From a bacterium (GTDB lineage Bacteria; Cyanobacteriota; Vampirovibrionia; Gastranaerophilales; Gastranaerophilaceae), in the NCBI GenBank assembly GCA_017941035.1, contig JAGAXG010000039.1:1-64000 (forward strand): a DNA stretch of 64,000 nucleotides, written 5' to 3'. The notes beneath the pieces were generated by a model, which saw only the letters and a program-made list of their open reading frames with translations, did no database searches and had not been told where the DNA came from. A program made the translations under genes and the position numbers. Shown piece by piece: positions 43,378-53,505 of this stretch; the stretch's first letter is position 1; the number at the start of each line of letters is the position of its first letter.

Positions 43378-44244
43378 ATGAAAAAGATTATTATTATACT
43401 TTCAATTTTTGTAATAAACATAATTTTTACAAATCCATCGCACGCAATAAAAATAGGATTATTGACACAGGTCGATCAAGCAGGAGTAGGAACAGACATA
43501 AATGGAAGAATGATTAGCGTTCATTCAAACAAAACCGTAATGACAACAGAAGCATTAAAAGGCTACGTGTTAGTACCATATAATAATCAAATTGCTGTAA
43601 AAAACGGAAGTAAATATTTCCCCCTTGGAACTGATTCTTTGGTTTTAAGAACAGACACTGAAGGATTTGTAAGCACAAAAGGCAAATGGTATAGAGGGAA
43701 ATTGTTTGTCAAAATGTTTAACGGGAAATTAACTGTTATAAATGACTTAGATATAGAAGACTATCTCCGCGGAGTCGTACCATCTGAAATGCCTCCATCT
43801 TGGGAATTTGAAGCTTTAAAAGCACAAGCAATCGCAGCAAGAAGTTATGCCCTTGCCAATTTGGGAAAACAAGGCAGATATGGCTACGATTTAAAAGATA
43901 ATACCGAAGATCAAGCATACGGCGGTGCATCAGCAGAAACTAACCGAACTAATAAAGCAGTAGAAGATACTTTAGGACTCGTATTAACATACGATATGAA
44001 AATTATTTCCGCATACTATTCTGCTTCTGCCGGAGGAATGACTAACACAAATGCCTGGGGAAACAATTTACCTTATTTACATTCAGTATTTTCATTTGAT
44101 GAAAATGTAAAGAAAAACGGACACGGTGTTGGCATGAGTCAGCATGGAGCAAATAATCTTGCCAAACAAGGATATAATGCTTATCAAATTTTGCAATATT
44201 TCTATCAAAATGTTAAATTCGCAAAGTTGAATAATGAAGTATAA
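43378..44244 (+). CDS. Exported SpoIID/LytB-domain protein
   Basis: A 288-residue protein with signal peptide KKIIIILSIFVINIIFTNPSHA. The SpoIID domain has DIEDYLRGVVPSEMPPSWEFEALKAQAIAARSYAL (around 122-156), YYSASAGGMT and the C-terminal GHGVGMSQHGANNLA. SpoIID-type enzymes are lytic transglycosylases acting on denuded peptidoglycan, and LytB forms stimulate amidases. Outside spore formers they act in wall turnover, as expected here. It is 33 bases upstream of the HU promoter. Confidence 0.92.
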   Translation: MKKIIIILSIFVINIIFTNPSHAIKIGLLTQVDQAGVGTDINGRMISVHSNKTVMTTEALKGYVLVPYNNQIAVKNGSKYFPLGTDSLVLRTDTEGFVSTKGKWYRGKLFVKMFNGKLTVINDLDIEDYLRGVVPSEMPPSWEFEALKAQAIAARSYALANLGKQGRYGYDLKDNTEDQAYGGASAETNRTNKAVEDTLGLVLTYDMKIISAYYSASAGGMTNTNAWGNNLPYLHSVFSFDENVKKNGHGVGMSQHGANNLAKQGYNAYQILQYFYQNVKFAKLNNEV

Positions 44245-44276
44245 CAGGGATTTTAAAGAAATTTTTCGCAAAATGC

Positions 44277-44304
44277 TTGACAGTAAAAGGGTAAGTGGTA
44301 TAAT
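44277..44304 (+). promoter_or_regulatory. Consensus promoter of the HU gene
   Basis: TTGACA (44277-44282) and TATAAT (44299-44304), both perfect, 16 bases apart. It is the strongest sigma70 match in the window and fits a highly expressed nucleoid protein. Confidence 0.85.
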
Positions 44305-44371
44305 AAGTCTGTCGATTAAACAAAACTGCGGAAAAATGGTAAACCGTGGTATAGGAAGAAGGAGGTTCATA

Positions 44372-44644
44372 ATGAACAAAGAAGAATTAGTAAAAGAATT
44401 ATCAAAGAAAACAAAAGTTTCTCAAAAAGCTGCTGCAAATATTTTAGCGGCAACTTTAGAAACAATTGAAAAAACAGTTTCTAAAGGTAAAAAAGTTACA
44501 TTAGTAGGTTTTGGAACTTTTGAATCACGCAAAAGAGCTGCTAGAACAGGAAGAAATCCTCAAACAGGTGCAACTTTGAAGATTGCAGCTAAAAAAGTTC
44601 CTGCTTTCTCAGCTGGTAAAAAATTCAAAGAACTTGTAAAATAG
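44372..44644 (+). CDS. hup: HU family nucleoid-associated protein
   Basis: HU binds and bends DNA as a dimer and compacts the nucleoid. The 90-residue product is full length: MNKEELVKELSKK at the start, KVTLVGFGTFE, then the DNA-binding beta arm with ARTGRNPQTG, ending in GKKFKELVK. ATG 44372 follows a strong AGGAGG. The frame extending upstream to 44234 is not coding, because the consensus promoter lies inside it. A long hairpin follows the stop. Confidence 0.96.
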   Translation: MNKEELVKELSKKTKVSQKAAANILAATLETIEKTVSKGKKVTLVGFGTFESRKRAARTGRNPQTGATLKIAAKKVPAFSAGKKFKELVK

Positions 44645-44668
44645 TTTTTCTTTGATTTGAAAATAATT

Positions 44669-44703
44669 GAAAGCGCAGATTATTTGTTATAATCTGCGCT
44701 TTC
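44669..44703 (+). terminator. Terminator of the HU gene
   Basis: A 15-bp stem GAAAGCGCAGATTAT/ATAATCTGCGCTTTC with a TTGTT loop; the T run is short (TTTCC). Confidence 0.8.
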
Positions 44704-44769
44704 CTTCGTTACAATTACTTGAATAAAATAAATAGTTATGATATTGTGGAATTAAGGGGTGAGATATTT

Positions 44770-45444
44770 ATGAAAAGTTCTACAATCAAAAGATCTGCTC
44801 TCTCAAGAGAAACTATAGATGTAATTGAAAATATAGCACAAGAGGAAAGTATGAATAACAATTATAAAGAAGAAGAAAATTATTTACCTAGAGAATACGT
44901 TAGAGAAGATAAATCTTCATCAGAACGAGACAATAAATCTCAAGAAATAGATTTATTATGGCAGACTTTTAAATCTGCGCAATTTAATACCAATTCTCCT
45001 ATAATACAGATAGTTGGAGGATTTTTCCTTGGAATTATTTCTACTATTATTGTATTCTCACTTCTTGGAGTGTTTGCATTAAATTCAAATTCAGGCTCAA
45101 AAATTCTAACCATAAACTTTGGAGCTTTAAATAAATCTCAACCTGTAAAAACAGCAACTGTTGAAGAAAACTCTGTAACTGCACAAATCGCAGGAGATGA
45201 AGAAAATATTGTTGAAGAAAATTCAAATGAAGAAGAAACAATCCAAGAAACATCTTCCAATTCTAATCTTGAAATTGTAAAAAAATACACAATTAAAGAT
45301 GGAGATACAGTAGAAGCAATTATAAGAAAAAATTACGGAACGTACAACCCTGAAATAGCACAGGCAATTATGAAAGCCAATAATTTGTCTAATTTAGATA
45401 GAATAAGCATAGGACAAGTTTTGCTTCTTCCTGCTATTAAATAA
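44770..45444 (+). CDS. LysM-domain membrane-anchored protein
   Basis: About 224 residues from ATG 44770, which has GGGGTGAG upstream; the frame to 44719 is less likely. A charged cytoplasmic N-terminal part is followed by one membrane helix (around 75-100, GGFFLGIISTIIVFSLLGVFAL). An acidic Asn/Glu-rich linker then leads to a C-terminal LysM domain (YTIKDGDTVEAIIRKNYG to ISIGQVLLLP). LysM binds peptidoglycan, so this is a bitopic wall-binding protein. It precedes the GH13 gene by 16 bases. Confidence 0.85.
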   Translation: MKSSTIKRSALSRETIDVIENIAQEESMNNNYKEEENYLPREYVREDKSSSERDNKSQEIDLLWQTFKSAQFNTNSPIIQIVGGFFLGIISTIIVFSLLGVFALNSNSGSKILTINFGALNKSQPVKTATVEENSVTAQIAGDEENIVEENSNEEETIQETSSNSNLEIVKKYTIKDGDTVEAIIRKNYGTYNPEIAQAIMKANNLSNLDRISIGQVLLLPAIK

Positions 45445-45460
45445 TTCGGAGCATTTTAAT

Positions 45461-46999
45461 ATGAAAATAAATAAAATAATTTCGCTGGCTGTTTTTCTAT
45501 TTTTAGCAGTTCAGACAAGTGTTGTCGCTCAAGAATGGAAAAACGATTTGCGAACGAAATTTTTAAATAACGAAACAATTATTATGGAGATTAATATTCG
45601 TTCATTTAATTCCAACGATATTGATGGAGACGGTTTTATTGAAGAAGAAAAAGGAGAAAGACGAGGGACTTTTTTAAATGCGATAGAAAGGCTTGACGAA
45701 TTAAAAAATATTGGAGTAAACACTTTGCATGTATTACCTATTACTCCTGTTGGGAAATTAAAGGCTCTTGGGACAGCAGGGAGTCTATATTCAGCCGCGG
45801 ATTTTTCATCTTTGAACAAAGACATGTATGATGAAAAATCAGAATTAACTTTAGAACAACAAGCGAAAAAATTTATTGAAGAAGCTCATAATAGAGGAAT
45901 CCGAGTAATAGTAGATGTCCCTGCATGCGGTTCATACGATTTATATCTTCAAAGACCTGATTTATTTGTTTCCGGAAATCAAGGTGAGCCTGTTTTACCA
46001 TCTGATTGGACAGATGTAAGACTGCTATCAACAGGAACAGAAGATAAAGTAGATTCTAATGTCTATGGATTATATAAAGACTTTTTCAAATACATGAAAA
46101 ATCTAGGAGTTGACGGTATAAGAGCAGATGTTGCACACTCTAAAACAGCTTTATTTTGGAAAGAATTGATAGAATATTCACATCGCAAGGATCCTGAATT
46201 TTTATGGTTAGCAGAGTCTTCTGAATCATGGAATGATGCAATATCTTCTTATGCTGTTTTTACTCCATACAATAAACTTTTAGAAGCCGGTTTTGACGGT
46301 TACTACGGATCTTTTATGAATTTAAAAAATTGGAAAAAATCAGAGGAACTTTACAATCAATTTAATCAGACTTTTGGAGAATTAAAAAAATTTAACACAC
46401 CTAAAAGTGTCATCGGAAGCTTTACAACTCACGATGAAGTAAGCCCTATACTCATTAAAGGAGAAGCTTTTAGTGATATGATAATTTGGTTGAATGCAAC
46501 TTTACCTGTTAATTCCTATTTTGTAGATGGATTTCAAACCGGAGATGATTATAAATATTTAATGGGAAATAAGACCGCGCCTCATACAAACACTGATGAT
46601 GATATTTTTTTCATACATGAAGGTAAAATTGATATATTCAATCTTTCGCGCAAACCTCAAGGGAATAATACAAAATTAAAAAATGATTTTCTTCTTGCTA
46701 ATAATGTAAAAACAAATATTTTACCAATATTAAACAACGGAAATTTTATTCCTATAAAAATAAAAAATTCTAATATTTTTGCATATATGTTCAATTATAA
46801 TAAAAAATCAGTAATTACTATCGGAAATATTGATTTTAAAAATGAACATAAAATATCTTTCAAAATCCCAAAATATAATAAAAACAGTACTCTACTCCCC
46901 ATAAAAATTTCTTCAATGCCGGAAGTTAAAAACGGGAAAATAAATCATACAATGAAAGCAGGAGAAATTATTGTTCTTATTATAAATGAAGATTCTTAA
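45461..46999 (+). CDS. Exported alpha-amylase-family (GH13) glycoside hydrolase
   Basis: A 512-residue enzyme with signal peptide (KINKIISLAVFLFLAVQTSVVA). The GH13 barrel shows the motifs in order: LKNIGVNTLHVLPITPVG, GIRVIVDVPA (region I), GVDGIRADVAHS (region II, nucleophile Asp), FLWLAESSE (region III, acid Glu) and SFTTHDEVSP (region IV). A beta-sandwich-like C-terminal domain follows. It probably acts on alpha-glucans or related polymers outside the cytoplasm. Its end overlaps the converging CFeSP-like gene by 20 bases. Confidence 0.88.
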   Translation: MKINKIISLAVFLFLAVQTSVVAQEWKNDLRTKFLNNETIIMEINIRSFNSNDIDGDGFIEEEKGERRGTFLNAIERLDELKNIGVNTLHVLPITPVGKLKALGTAGSLYSAADFSSLNKDMYDEKSELTLEQQAKKFIEEAHNRGIRVIVDVPACGSYDLYLQRPDLFVSGNQGEPVLPSDWTDVRLLSTGTEDKVDSNVYGLYKDFFKYMKNLGVDGIRADVAHSKTALFWKELIEYSHRKDPEFLWLAESSESWNDAISSYAVFTPYNKLLEAGFDGYYGSFMNLKNWKKSEELYNQFNQTFGELKKFNTPKSVIGSFTTHDEVSPILIKGEAFSDMIIWLNATLPVNSYFVDGFQTGDDYKYLMGNKTAPHTNTDDDIFFIHEGKIDIFNLSRKPQGNNTKLKNDFLLANNVKTNILPILNNGNFIPIKIKNSNIFAYMFNYNKKSVITIGNIDFKNEHKISFKIPKYNKNSTLLPIKISSMPEVKNGKINHTMKAGEIIVLIINEDS

Positions 47000-48086
47000 C
47001 AAATTCCCCAATTTCAGAAGCTTCACGAGTCCCTTCAATAAACTCGAAATCAGAACATGCCATATTTAATTCTTCTTTTGCATCGCCTAATAAACCTGGG
47101 ATTATTATTTTGCGAGTATTTATTTTATTTTTTATATCAAGTTCTTTTAAAGTTTTTGAAACAATTTCAGCATTAAAAGTTTCTGCAGACCATGCAGTTA
47201 ATACACTCATTCCATCAGATGGTAAAACAATAAGATAAGATGGAACATTTAAATTTTGCAGTTCATTTGAAACAGCAAAAAATGTCAATGCAAAATTTGT
47301 AGTCATAAAAACAATAGCATTTTTATCAGGATTATTAAATCTATACAATCCCGGATCAACCTGCAAAGTTTTTTGCGGATCCGTAAAAATATTAGCTCTC
47401 AATGCAAACAAAGCAGAAAACATTTCTTCATCAAAATTTTCAAACAAAAGCACATTTGCATATTTGCATAAATAATAAGATGCCCTTGCACATTGTGAAA
47501 ATAAATCATCATTTTTGATTTTTACGCAAACAGGATCTGAAGAACTTTCATCTTTTTCTAAAATAGCCTTCTTTCGTTTACATATTAGATAATTTTTTGT
47601 TTCCTCAAAATCTTTTTCGTCAACTACATCAAGTTTCAAAGACAAAAAATCTTCATAACTCAAATACTTGCTGTCTTTACCATCTTTGAGAATGATTAAA
47701 TCTACTTTAACAATTTTATTAAGAATATTTACACCAAAATTTTCTATACGTCTGATTAAATCACTAAAGTGAGGTTTTGAACAATCTACTAAAACACAAA
47801 TTGCTGTTGGATTTATAAAAGTTTTCTCATGTCGATACAGAACATTTTCTCCACCAATTTTTAAATTTTCTATTTGAACAATTTTTTGCGAATGTTTTAT
47901 ACTATGCAAATATTTTTCTTTTAAATCTTCAGGCAGATATGGGCAAGTACTTATATCTGCCTGCTGTTTAGCAAGTTTTAATGAATAAGCCATACAAGTT
48001 GCATATCCACATTTTTTACAATTTGCTTCCTGTTTTTTTTGTCCTGCAGGTGTATATTTGAAAATTTGAAGTCCTGTCATTTCCAT
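46980..48086 (-). CDS. Corrinoid iron-sulfur protein gamma-subunit-like protein (AcsC/CdhE family)
   Basis: The N-terminus matches the Fe-S domain of the large CFeSP subunit of the acetyl-CoA synthase pathway: MTGLQIFKYTPAG, then C23-x2-C26-x4-C31-x16-C48, giving a [4Fe-4S] motif. The following barrel (about 80-230) and C-terminal domain (ACSDFEFIEGTREASEIG) also fit that family at 368 residues. In Wood-Ljungdahl organisms CFeSP carries a methyl group on a corrinoid. Here no acsA, acsB or acsE is near. It follows its small-subunit-like partner by two bases. Confidence 0.75.
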   Translation of the reverse strand: MEMTGLQIFKYTPAGQKKQEANCKKCGYATCMAYSLKLAKQQADISTCPYLPEDLKEKYLHSIKHSQKIVQIENLKIGGENVLYRHEKTFINPTAICVLVDCSKPHFSDLIRRIENFGVNILNKIVKVDLIILKDGKDSKYLSYEDFLSLKLDVVDEKDFEETKNYLICKRKKAILEKDESSSDPVCVKIKNDDLFSQCARASYYLCKYANVLLFENFDEEMFSALFALRANIFTDPQKTLQVDPGLYRFNNPDKNAIVFMTTNFALTFFAVSNELQNLNVPSYLIVLPSDGMSVLTAWSAETFNAEIVSKTLKELDIKNKINTRKIIIPGLLGDAKEELNMACSDFEFIEGTREASEIGEFVKNLHL

Positions 48087-48088
48087 AC

Positions 48089-48736
48089 TTAAACAAGTCC
48101 TTTCAAAATTTTTATATTCTCAGGATAATGTACTATAAAAATATCTGCTCCGGCGGCAATTGCTCCTGAAACAGAAGTCAGCTCATACATTTTAGCCATT
48201 TTCTCAGAGCTTGTAGCCTCCTTAGTTTTCAAAGCCTCTGTAGAAGCTTCAGTGATTATGGGGAAACTAAGATATTCATCATTTTTTTCAAGTTTAATCT
48301 TTTCAATCATACTATAACCGTATTCATAACCATAACCAAGCCCGCCAATATCAGTATTCATTATGATTTTATCCCTTGTTAGACCCATCTCAAGAACAAG
48401 AATGTTTAATTCTTTTGCAAGATTTATATCGATTGGTGTTTTTAAAACCAATTGATGACCTCCATTAATAACAGAAGGAACAATACTTTTATAATTTTTT
48501 TCTGTTGCAAAAGAAATTATACACTCACGATCCAATACATTAATAAAATCAGGTAATAATTTTGCATCAATTTCATCTTTACCGGAACCGCAAATCATAA
48601 GAGGTTTGTCTATTAAAGGCAAAATTGATTTTAATTCTTCCGGACTGCTTGGTTTTATAGAAACAGCATCACAATATGAAGGAATATTGAGGTAATTATT
48701 TGTATATAATACGAAAAACCTACCCCTGTCTTGCAC
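48089..48736 (-). CDS. Corrinoid iron-sulfur protein delta-subunit-like protein (AcsD/CdhD family)
   Basis: A 215-residue protein resembling the TIM-barrel small CFeSP subunit: [63 protein letters not shown] and [13 protein letters not shown]. Family members are about 300 residues, so the N-terminal part is shortened. It starts at a GTG (48736) overlapping the end of ftsH and precedes the gamma-like subunit by two bases. The pair probably forms a methyl-carrying complex; its methyltransferase partner is not in the window. Confidence 0.7.
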   Translation of the reverse strand: MQDRGRFFVLYTNNYLNIPSYCDAVSIKPSSPEELKSILPLIDKPLMICGSGKDEIDAKLLPDFINVLDRECIISFATEKNYKSIVPSVINGGHQLVLKTPIDINLAKELNILVLEMGLTRDKIIMNTDIGGLGYGYEYGYSMIEKIKLEKNDEYLSFPIITEASTEALKTKEATSSEKMAKMYELTSVSGAIAAGADIFIVHYPENIKILKGLV

Positions 48737-50606
48737 TTTTTACTCTATCCATAATTTCTGTAAATTCTTTTTCATCAATAGTTTCTTTTTCAAGAAGTTC
48801 TTTTGAAATAACTTCAAGCATATCTCTATTTTCAATTAAAAGTTTTTTTGCAAGCTCATATCTTTCTTCAACAATTGATTTAATTTCTTCATCAATTTCG
48901 TAAGCAATTTGTTCAGAATAATCTCGCTGATGACCAAAATCGCGTCCCATAAAAACATTTTCTTGATTTTTACCATAAGTAAGAGGTCCCAATTTTTCTG
49001 ACATACCCCAAGCTGTAACCATTTTTCTGGCTGTTGTAGTAACATTTATAAGATCTTGAGAAGCACCTGTACTTACATTATCTTTACCATAGACTATTTC
49101 TTCAGCTGCACGACCGCCAAGAGCCATAGCAATTTGAGCCATAAGTTTTGCTTTACTTACATGGACACTTTCATCTTTTGGTCTTGTCCAAGTAACACCG
49201 AGCGCCATTCCACGAGGTATAATAGAAACCTTGTGAAGTTCATTCGCTTCAGGTAAAAGTTTATCTATTAAAGCATGACCCACTTCATGATAAGAAGTTA
49301 ACTCTTTATCTTTATCAGTTAATACACGACTTTTTTTCTCTACGCCGGCGATTACTCGATCAATTGATACATCAACATCTTCCATACCTATTTTATCTTT
49401 ATTTTTACGAGCAGCTAGAAGAGCTGATTCATTCAAAAGATTTTGCAAATCCGCTCCAGTAAATCCCGGAGTACGTTTTGCAAGGACTTTTAAATCTACA
49501 TCATTATCAAGTTTTTTATTTTTTGCATGAACTTCCAGAATCTGCTCGCGACCTTTTACATCCGGAGCATTTATATAAATTTGTCTGTCAAATCTACCAG
49601 GTCTTAATAGTGCATTATCTAAAATATCAGGTCTGTTTGTTGCCGCAATTACAATAATATTTGTATTTACATCAAAACCATCCATTTCAACGAGTAATTG
49701 ATTTAAAGTTTGCTCTCTTTCATCATGCCCCCCGCCTAAACCTGCACCTCTCTGACGTCCTACAGCATCAATTTCATCTATAAAAATTATACAAGGCTGG
49801 TGCTTCTTGGCCTGTTCAAACAAATCACGAACACGACTTGCTCCAACACCAACAAACATTTCTACAAAATCTGAACCTGAAATTGAGAAAAACGGAACAT
49901 TCGCTTCCCCTGCAACAGCTTTTGCCATAAGAGTTTTACCTGTTCCAGGAGGTCCGACCAGCAAAACTCCCTTTGGTATTTTTGCTCCAAGTTTCATATA
50001 TTTTTCGCTACTTTTCAGGAAATCTACAATTTCTTCAAGTTCTTTTTTCTCTTCATCAATTCCGGCAACATCTTTGAATGTCGTTTTAACTTTAGAATCT
50101 AAAAGCATTTTTGCTTTACTTTTGCCAAAAGACATAGCCTGTGCACCGCCAGATTGAATTGCTTTAATCATTAACCCTAGAGATATAATAGCAAACAGAA
50201 CTATTAAAAAAGTTCCTATATTTCCCATTAGCTGATTTGATTCGGGTGCTTTTTTTACAGTAACATCAGCCCCTGAATCATTTAATTTAGTTAACAATGA
50301 CTCGTCATTAGAAGGTATTTGAACCTTATATTGAAACAAAGGAGCCTGAGATTGCTGAACAAGAAACGGAGAATTTTGAGCTGACTCATGTTTCACCGGT
50401 TGAGGCTGATCTTTTGGAATCGCTACTATAACATCATCATATTTTTCTATTTTATTAAACTCTTTATTTTCTAATCTTTGTAAAAAATTTGTATATGAAA
50501 TTTCAGATGTATTAGTTGACGGACCTGTCATAAAAATTGTAGACAAGAAAACTACAACTATTATTGCTAATATAACATACATACCGGTAGATTGATTTTT
50601 GTTCAT
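48720..50606 (-). CDS. ftsH: ATP-dependent zinc metalloprotease FtsH
   Basis: FtsH is a membrane-bound hexameric AAA protease that degrades misfolded membrane and regulatory proteins. It has an N-terminal membrane helix ([17 protein letters not shown]), a short periplasmic domain, and a second helix near 130-150. The AAA module shows GPPGTGKT, the second region of homology and [19 protein letters not shown]. The zinc protease motif is HEVGH. Length is 628. Its last 17 bases overlap the CFeSP delta-like gene. It is downstream of gcvPA. Confidence 0.98.
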   Translation of the reverse strand: MNKNQSTGMYVILAIIVVVFLSTIFMTGPSTNTSEISYTNFLQRLENKEFNKIEKYDDVIVAIPKDQPQPVKHESAQNSPFLVQQSQAPLFQYKVQIPSNDESLLTKLNDSGADVTVKKAPESNQLMGNIGTFLIVLFAIISLGLMIKAIQSGGAQAMSFGKSKAKMLLDSKVKTTFKDVAGIDEEKKELEEIVDFLKSSEKYMKLGAKIPKGVLLVGPPGTGKTLMAKAVAGEANVPFFSISGSDFVEMFVGVGASRVRDLFEQAKKHQPCIIFIDEIDAVGRQRGAGLGGGHDEREQTLNQLLVEMDGFDVNTNIIVIAATNRPDILDNALLRPGRFDRQIYINAPDVKGREQILEVHAKNKKLDNDVDLKVLAKRTPGFTGADLQNLLNESALLAARKNKDKIGMEDVDVSIDRVIAGVEKKSRVLTDKDKELTSYHEVGHALIDKLLPEANELHKVSIIPRGMALGVTWTRPKDESVHVSKAKLMAQIAMALGGRAAEEIVYGKDNVSTGASQDLINVTTTARKMVTAWGMSEKLGPLTYGKNQENVFMGRDFGHQRDYSEQIAYEIDEEIKSIVEERYELAKKLLIENRDMLEVISKELLEKETIDEKEFTEIMDRVKSARQG

Positions 50607-50686
50607 AACTAACCTTTCAAAATAATAACTCTTACATAAAGTATAACTTAAACAGGATAAAATGTGTATACTTTAAATATATCGAA

Positions 50687-51934
50687 TTATACTAATTCTA
50701 TATATTTTTCTATATCTTCATCAGAAATCATTTCGGTAACAGCGACAAGAACTTCTTTACTGTTTAGTTTTATACCGCCTAATATTTCGCCTCTTTCAAG
50801 ATTTGATAAAAATACATTTGAATCATCTGTTTCAACAACAAATTCATTAAAGAAATTTTTATTTTTTATTTTATATCCTTTTTGCTCCAGTTTATTGGCA
50901 AGATTATGAGCATTCTTTGTTGATAAATATCCGGCTTGATAAAAACCTTTTTCACCCATAACTGATAAGTACAGAGCAGAACACAAACCAACGAGAGCCT
51001 GATTTGAACATATATTGCTTGTTGCTTTTTCTCGTTTTATATGCTGTTCGCGTGTTTGAATCGTTAAACAAAAAGCTTGTTTCCCATCTTTATCCAAAGT
51101 TCTTCCTGCTAACCTTCCGGGTAATTGACGCATATATTTTTCACGGCAAGCAATAAAACCTGCACTTGGTCCTCCATAATTCATAGGGATTCCCAGAGAT
51201 TGAATATCCCCAACAACAATATCTGCACCATATTCACTTGGAGGCTTCAATATAGACAAAGAGGAAACATCAGTACAAACAATTAATAAACAATCGTCTT
51301 TTTTTACCGGTTCAATAATTTCCCCGTAATAGTCAGGTGTTTGATATAAAATACACGCATATTTCGAAGTATCAGAAGGCAATTCTTCAATCCAATCAAT
51401 TTCAATATTTTGTGGGTGAGAATAAGTGTTTATAACTGTTTTGTATTCAGGATTAATATGCCCTACAACACAAGCTTTGTATTTTTTAGTTATTCTGCAA
51501 GCCATTAAAATAGATTCTGCACAAGCGCTTCCACCATCATAAACTGTTGCATTTGATATATCCATGCCTGTCAAACGGCATATCATTGTTTGAAATTCGT
51601 ACATTATTTGAAGCGTACCTTGAGAGATTTCCGGTTGATAAGGAGTATACGCTGTATTAAATTCAAATCTATTAGCGATTTGAGAAATACAAGCCGGAAC
51701 AAATTTGTTATAAATTCCTCCGCCCAAAAATGATATATAATCCGACTTATTGGATTTAGCACATCTTTTAATTTTACGCTGTACCTCCATTTCAGATATA
51801 CCTTCAGGTAGATTTAAACCTTTTATCTTTACATTTGAAGGAATTTGTTTGAATAATTCCTCAACAGACTTTATACCTATTTCATCGCACATTTGTGCAA
51901 TAACATCTTCACTATGTACTAAAAAATTTTTCAT
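50687..51934 (-). CDS. gcvPA: Glycine dehydrogenase (decarboxylating) subunit 1
   Basis: The alpha subunit of the split P-protein of the glycine cleavage system, which decarboxylates glycine onto the lipoyl arm of GcvH. It begins FLVHSEDVIAQMCDEIG and has the FLGGGIYNKFVPACI, AYTPYQPEISQGTLQ and GGSACAESILMACR stretches typical of GcvPA (about 415 residues here). The PLP lysine is expected in the second subunit (GcvPB), which is not in the window. It follows gcvH by six bases. Confidence 0.93.
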   Translation of the reverse strand: MKNFLVHSEDVIAQMCDEIGIKSVEELFKQIPSNVKIKGLNLPEGISEMEVQRKIKRCAKSNKSDYISFLGGGIYNKFVPACISQIANRFEFNTAYTPYQPEISQGTLQIMYEFQTMICRLTGMDISNATVYDGGSACAESILMACRITKKYKACVVGHINPEYKTVINTYSHPQNIEIDWIEELPSDTSKYACILYQTPDYYGEIIEPVKKDDCLLIVCTDVSSLSILKPPSEYGADIVVGDIQSLGIPMNYGGPSAGFIACREKYMRQLPGRLAGRTLDKDGKQAFCLTIQTREQHIKREKATSNICSNQALVGLCSALYLSVMGEKGFYQAGYLSTKNAHNLANKLEQKGYKIKNKNFFNEFVVETDDSNVFLSNLERGEILGGIKLNSKEVLVAVTEMISDEDIEKYIELV

Positions 51935-51940
51935 AAATTA

Positions 51941-52312
51941 TTATTCCACTTCTGCTTTATATTCTACATAAGTTAACAAATCAGTGATATCACTATCATA
52001 ATTATCAGGTTCAATTTTTACAAGCCATCCGTTCTCATAACAATCTTCATTTAATTTTTCCGGTTCTTCAACAACGGCATCGTTTACCTCAATAATTTTA
52101 CCCGATACAGGCATATAAATTTCAGATGCTGCCTTTACAGATTCTATATTTCCGAACACATCACCTTTTGCAAATACATCACCTACAGATGGAAGTTCTA
52201 AGAAAACGATATCTCCCAACTGTTCTACCGCATAATCTGTAAGTCCGACAATATTTTTTTCTGCTATATACTCATGTGATTTTGAACACAACATATTTTC
52301 CTTAAAACTCAT
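51941..52312 (-). CDS. gcvH: Glycine cleavage system H protein
   Basis: A 123-residue lipoyl-carrier protein that shuttles the aminomethyl group between P, T and L proteins. The lipoylated lysine is in ESVKAASE (around residue 60). The flanking YAVEQLGDIVFLELP and PVSGKIIEVN strands are typical, and the C-terminus NGWLVKIEPD is conserved. It lies between gcvT (25 bases upstream) and gcvPA. Confidence 0.96.
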   Translation of the reverse strand: MSFKENMLCSKSHEYIAEKNIVGLTDYAVEQLGDIVFLELPSVGDVFAKGDVFGNIESVKAASEIYMPVSGKIIEVNDAVVEEPEKLNEDCYENGWLVKIEPDNYDSDITDLLTYVEYKAEVE

Positions 52313-52337
52313 ACTTCTTTCTCCTATTTTTATATAT

Positions 52338-53438
52338 TTATACCCTATTTCTCTTTTGTATAAAAGGACGTTTCACAACTTTAGCGTCATGAAGTTTTTC
52401 TCTTATCATAACCTGAATAATTGAATTTGTACCAATTTCAGGAAGATTTTTTACATACCCGAGTGCTATATTTTTCCCTGTACTAGGGGACACGCAACCA
52501 CTTGTTATATTCCCGACCTTTTGGTCTTTGTAATAAATATCGTAGCCATGACGTGCAATATTTTTATCAAGCATTTCAAGTCCAATTATTTTTTTTTCGA
52601 CACCGTTTAAAATTTGATTCACAATAACTGATTTACCATTGTAATCAAAAGTTTTATCCTTTGGAATAGACCAAGATAAACCTGCTTCAATCGGAGTAGT
52701 TGTTTCATCAAGGTCATTTCCATAAAGATGTAAAGCAGCTTCAAGCCTTAATGTATCCCTTGCTCCAAGTCCTATTGGTTTAATTCCAAATTCCATTCCG
52801 TGTTCTAAAATTTTGTCCCAAAGAAACTCAGAATACTCATTTTCAACCATAAGTTCAAATCCATCTTCGCCAGTATATCCGGTCCTTGACACTAAAAGCT
52901 TTATACCTTCAATTTTATCATGCTTTATAGTGAAAGATTTTTGATTTTCTATTGAATATCCGAGTTTCCTCATCAAATCAATTGCTTTTGGGCCTTGAAC
53001 AGCCAAAAGCGAATAGTTGTGAGATTGATTATCAATTTTTACATCAAGTCCGCGTTTATTACGCACCAGCCAGTTTAAATCTTCATCAATACGCGATGCA
53101 TTACAAATTACAAGATAATTTTCAATTCCGATTTTATAAATAATTAAATCATCAATTAAACCACCGTTTTTATTCGTTAACTGGCAATAAACAGCCTTTT
53201 CGTAAGGCAATTTATCAATTGACTGCGGCACAACTTTATTTAAGAATAAAGTTGCATCATTTCCTGACACAAAAACTTCTCCCATGTGAGAAACATCAAA
53301 AAGACCAACTGCATTTCTTACAGTTTTATGTTCTTCAATAATAGAAGTATACTGAACCGGCATATGCCAACCGGCAAAATCAACCATCTTTGCTCCAAGA
53401 GCAACATGCTTGTCATGTAAATATGTCTCTTTCACCAT
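52338..53438 (-). CDS. gcvT: Glycine cleavage system T protein (aminomethyltransferase)
   Basis: GcvT transfers the methylene unit from the aminomethyl-lipoyl arm of GcvH to tetrahydrofolate, releasing ammonia. It shows MVDFAGWHMPVQY, GLFDVSHMGE (folate-site Asp), SRTGYTGEDGFEL and the GLGARDTLRLEA motif, at 366 residues. It leads the gcvT-gcvH-gcvPA series. The 67 bases upstream are too short for a tandem glycine riboswitch, and none is seen. Confidence 0.96.
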   Translation of the reverse strand: MVKETYLHDKHVALGAKMVDFAGWHMPVQYTSIIEEHKTVRNAVGLFDVSHMGEVFVSGNDATLFLNKVVPQSIDKLPYEKAVYCQLTNKNGGLIDDLIIYKIGIENYLVICNASRIDEDLNWLVRNKRGLDVKIDNQSHNYSLLAVQGPKAIDLMRKLGYSIENQKSFTIKHDKIEGIKLLVSRTGYTGEDGFELMVENEYSEFLWDKILEHGMEFGIKPIGLGARDTLRLEAALHLYGNDLDETTTPIEAGLSWSIPKDKTFDYNGKSVIVNQILNGVEKKIIGLEMLDKNIARHGYDIYYKDQKVGNITSGCVSPSTGKNIALGYVKNLPEIGTNSIIQVMIREKLHDAKVVKRPFIQKRNRV

Positions 53439-53505
53439 AATAAATTATCCCCCTAAACTAAAAAAATTTTCTCACACTCATGAACTTGTGTCAACGAATA
53501 AATTA

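Noticed and set aside
44234-44371. N-terminal extension of HU
   Set aside because: A perfect promoter lies within it, and the AGGAGG site and family length place the start at 44372.
53439-53505. Glycine riboswitch upstream of gcvT
   Set aside because: Too short (67 bases) and without the glycine aptamer core.
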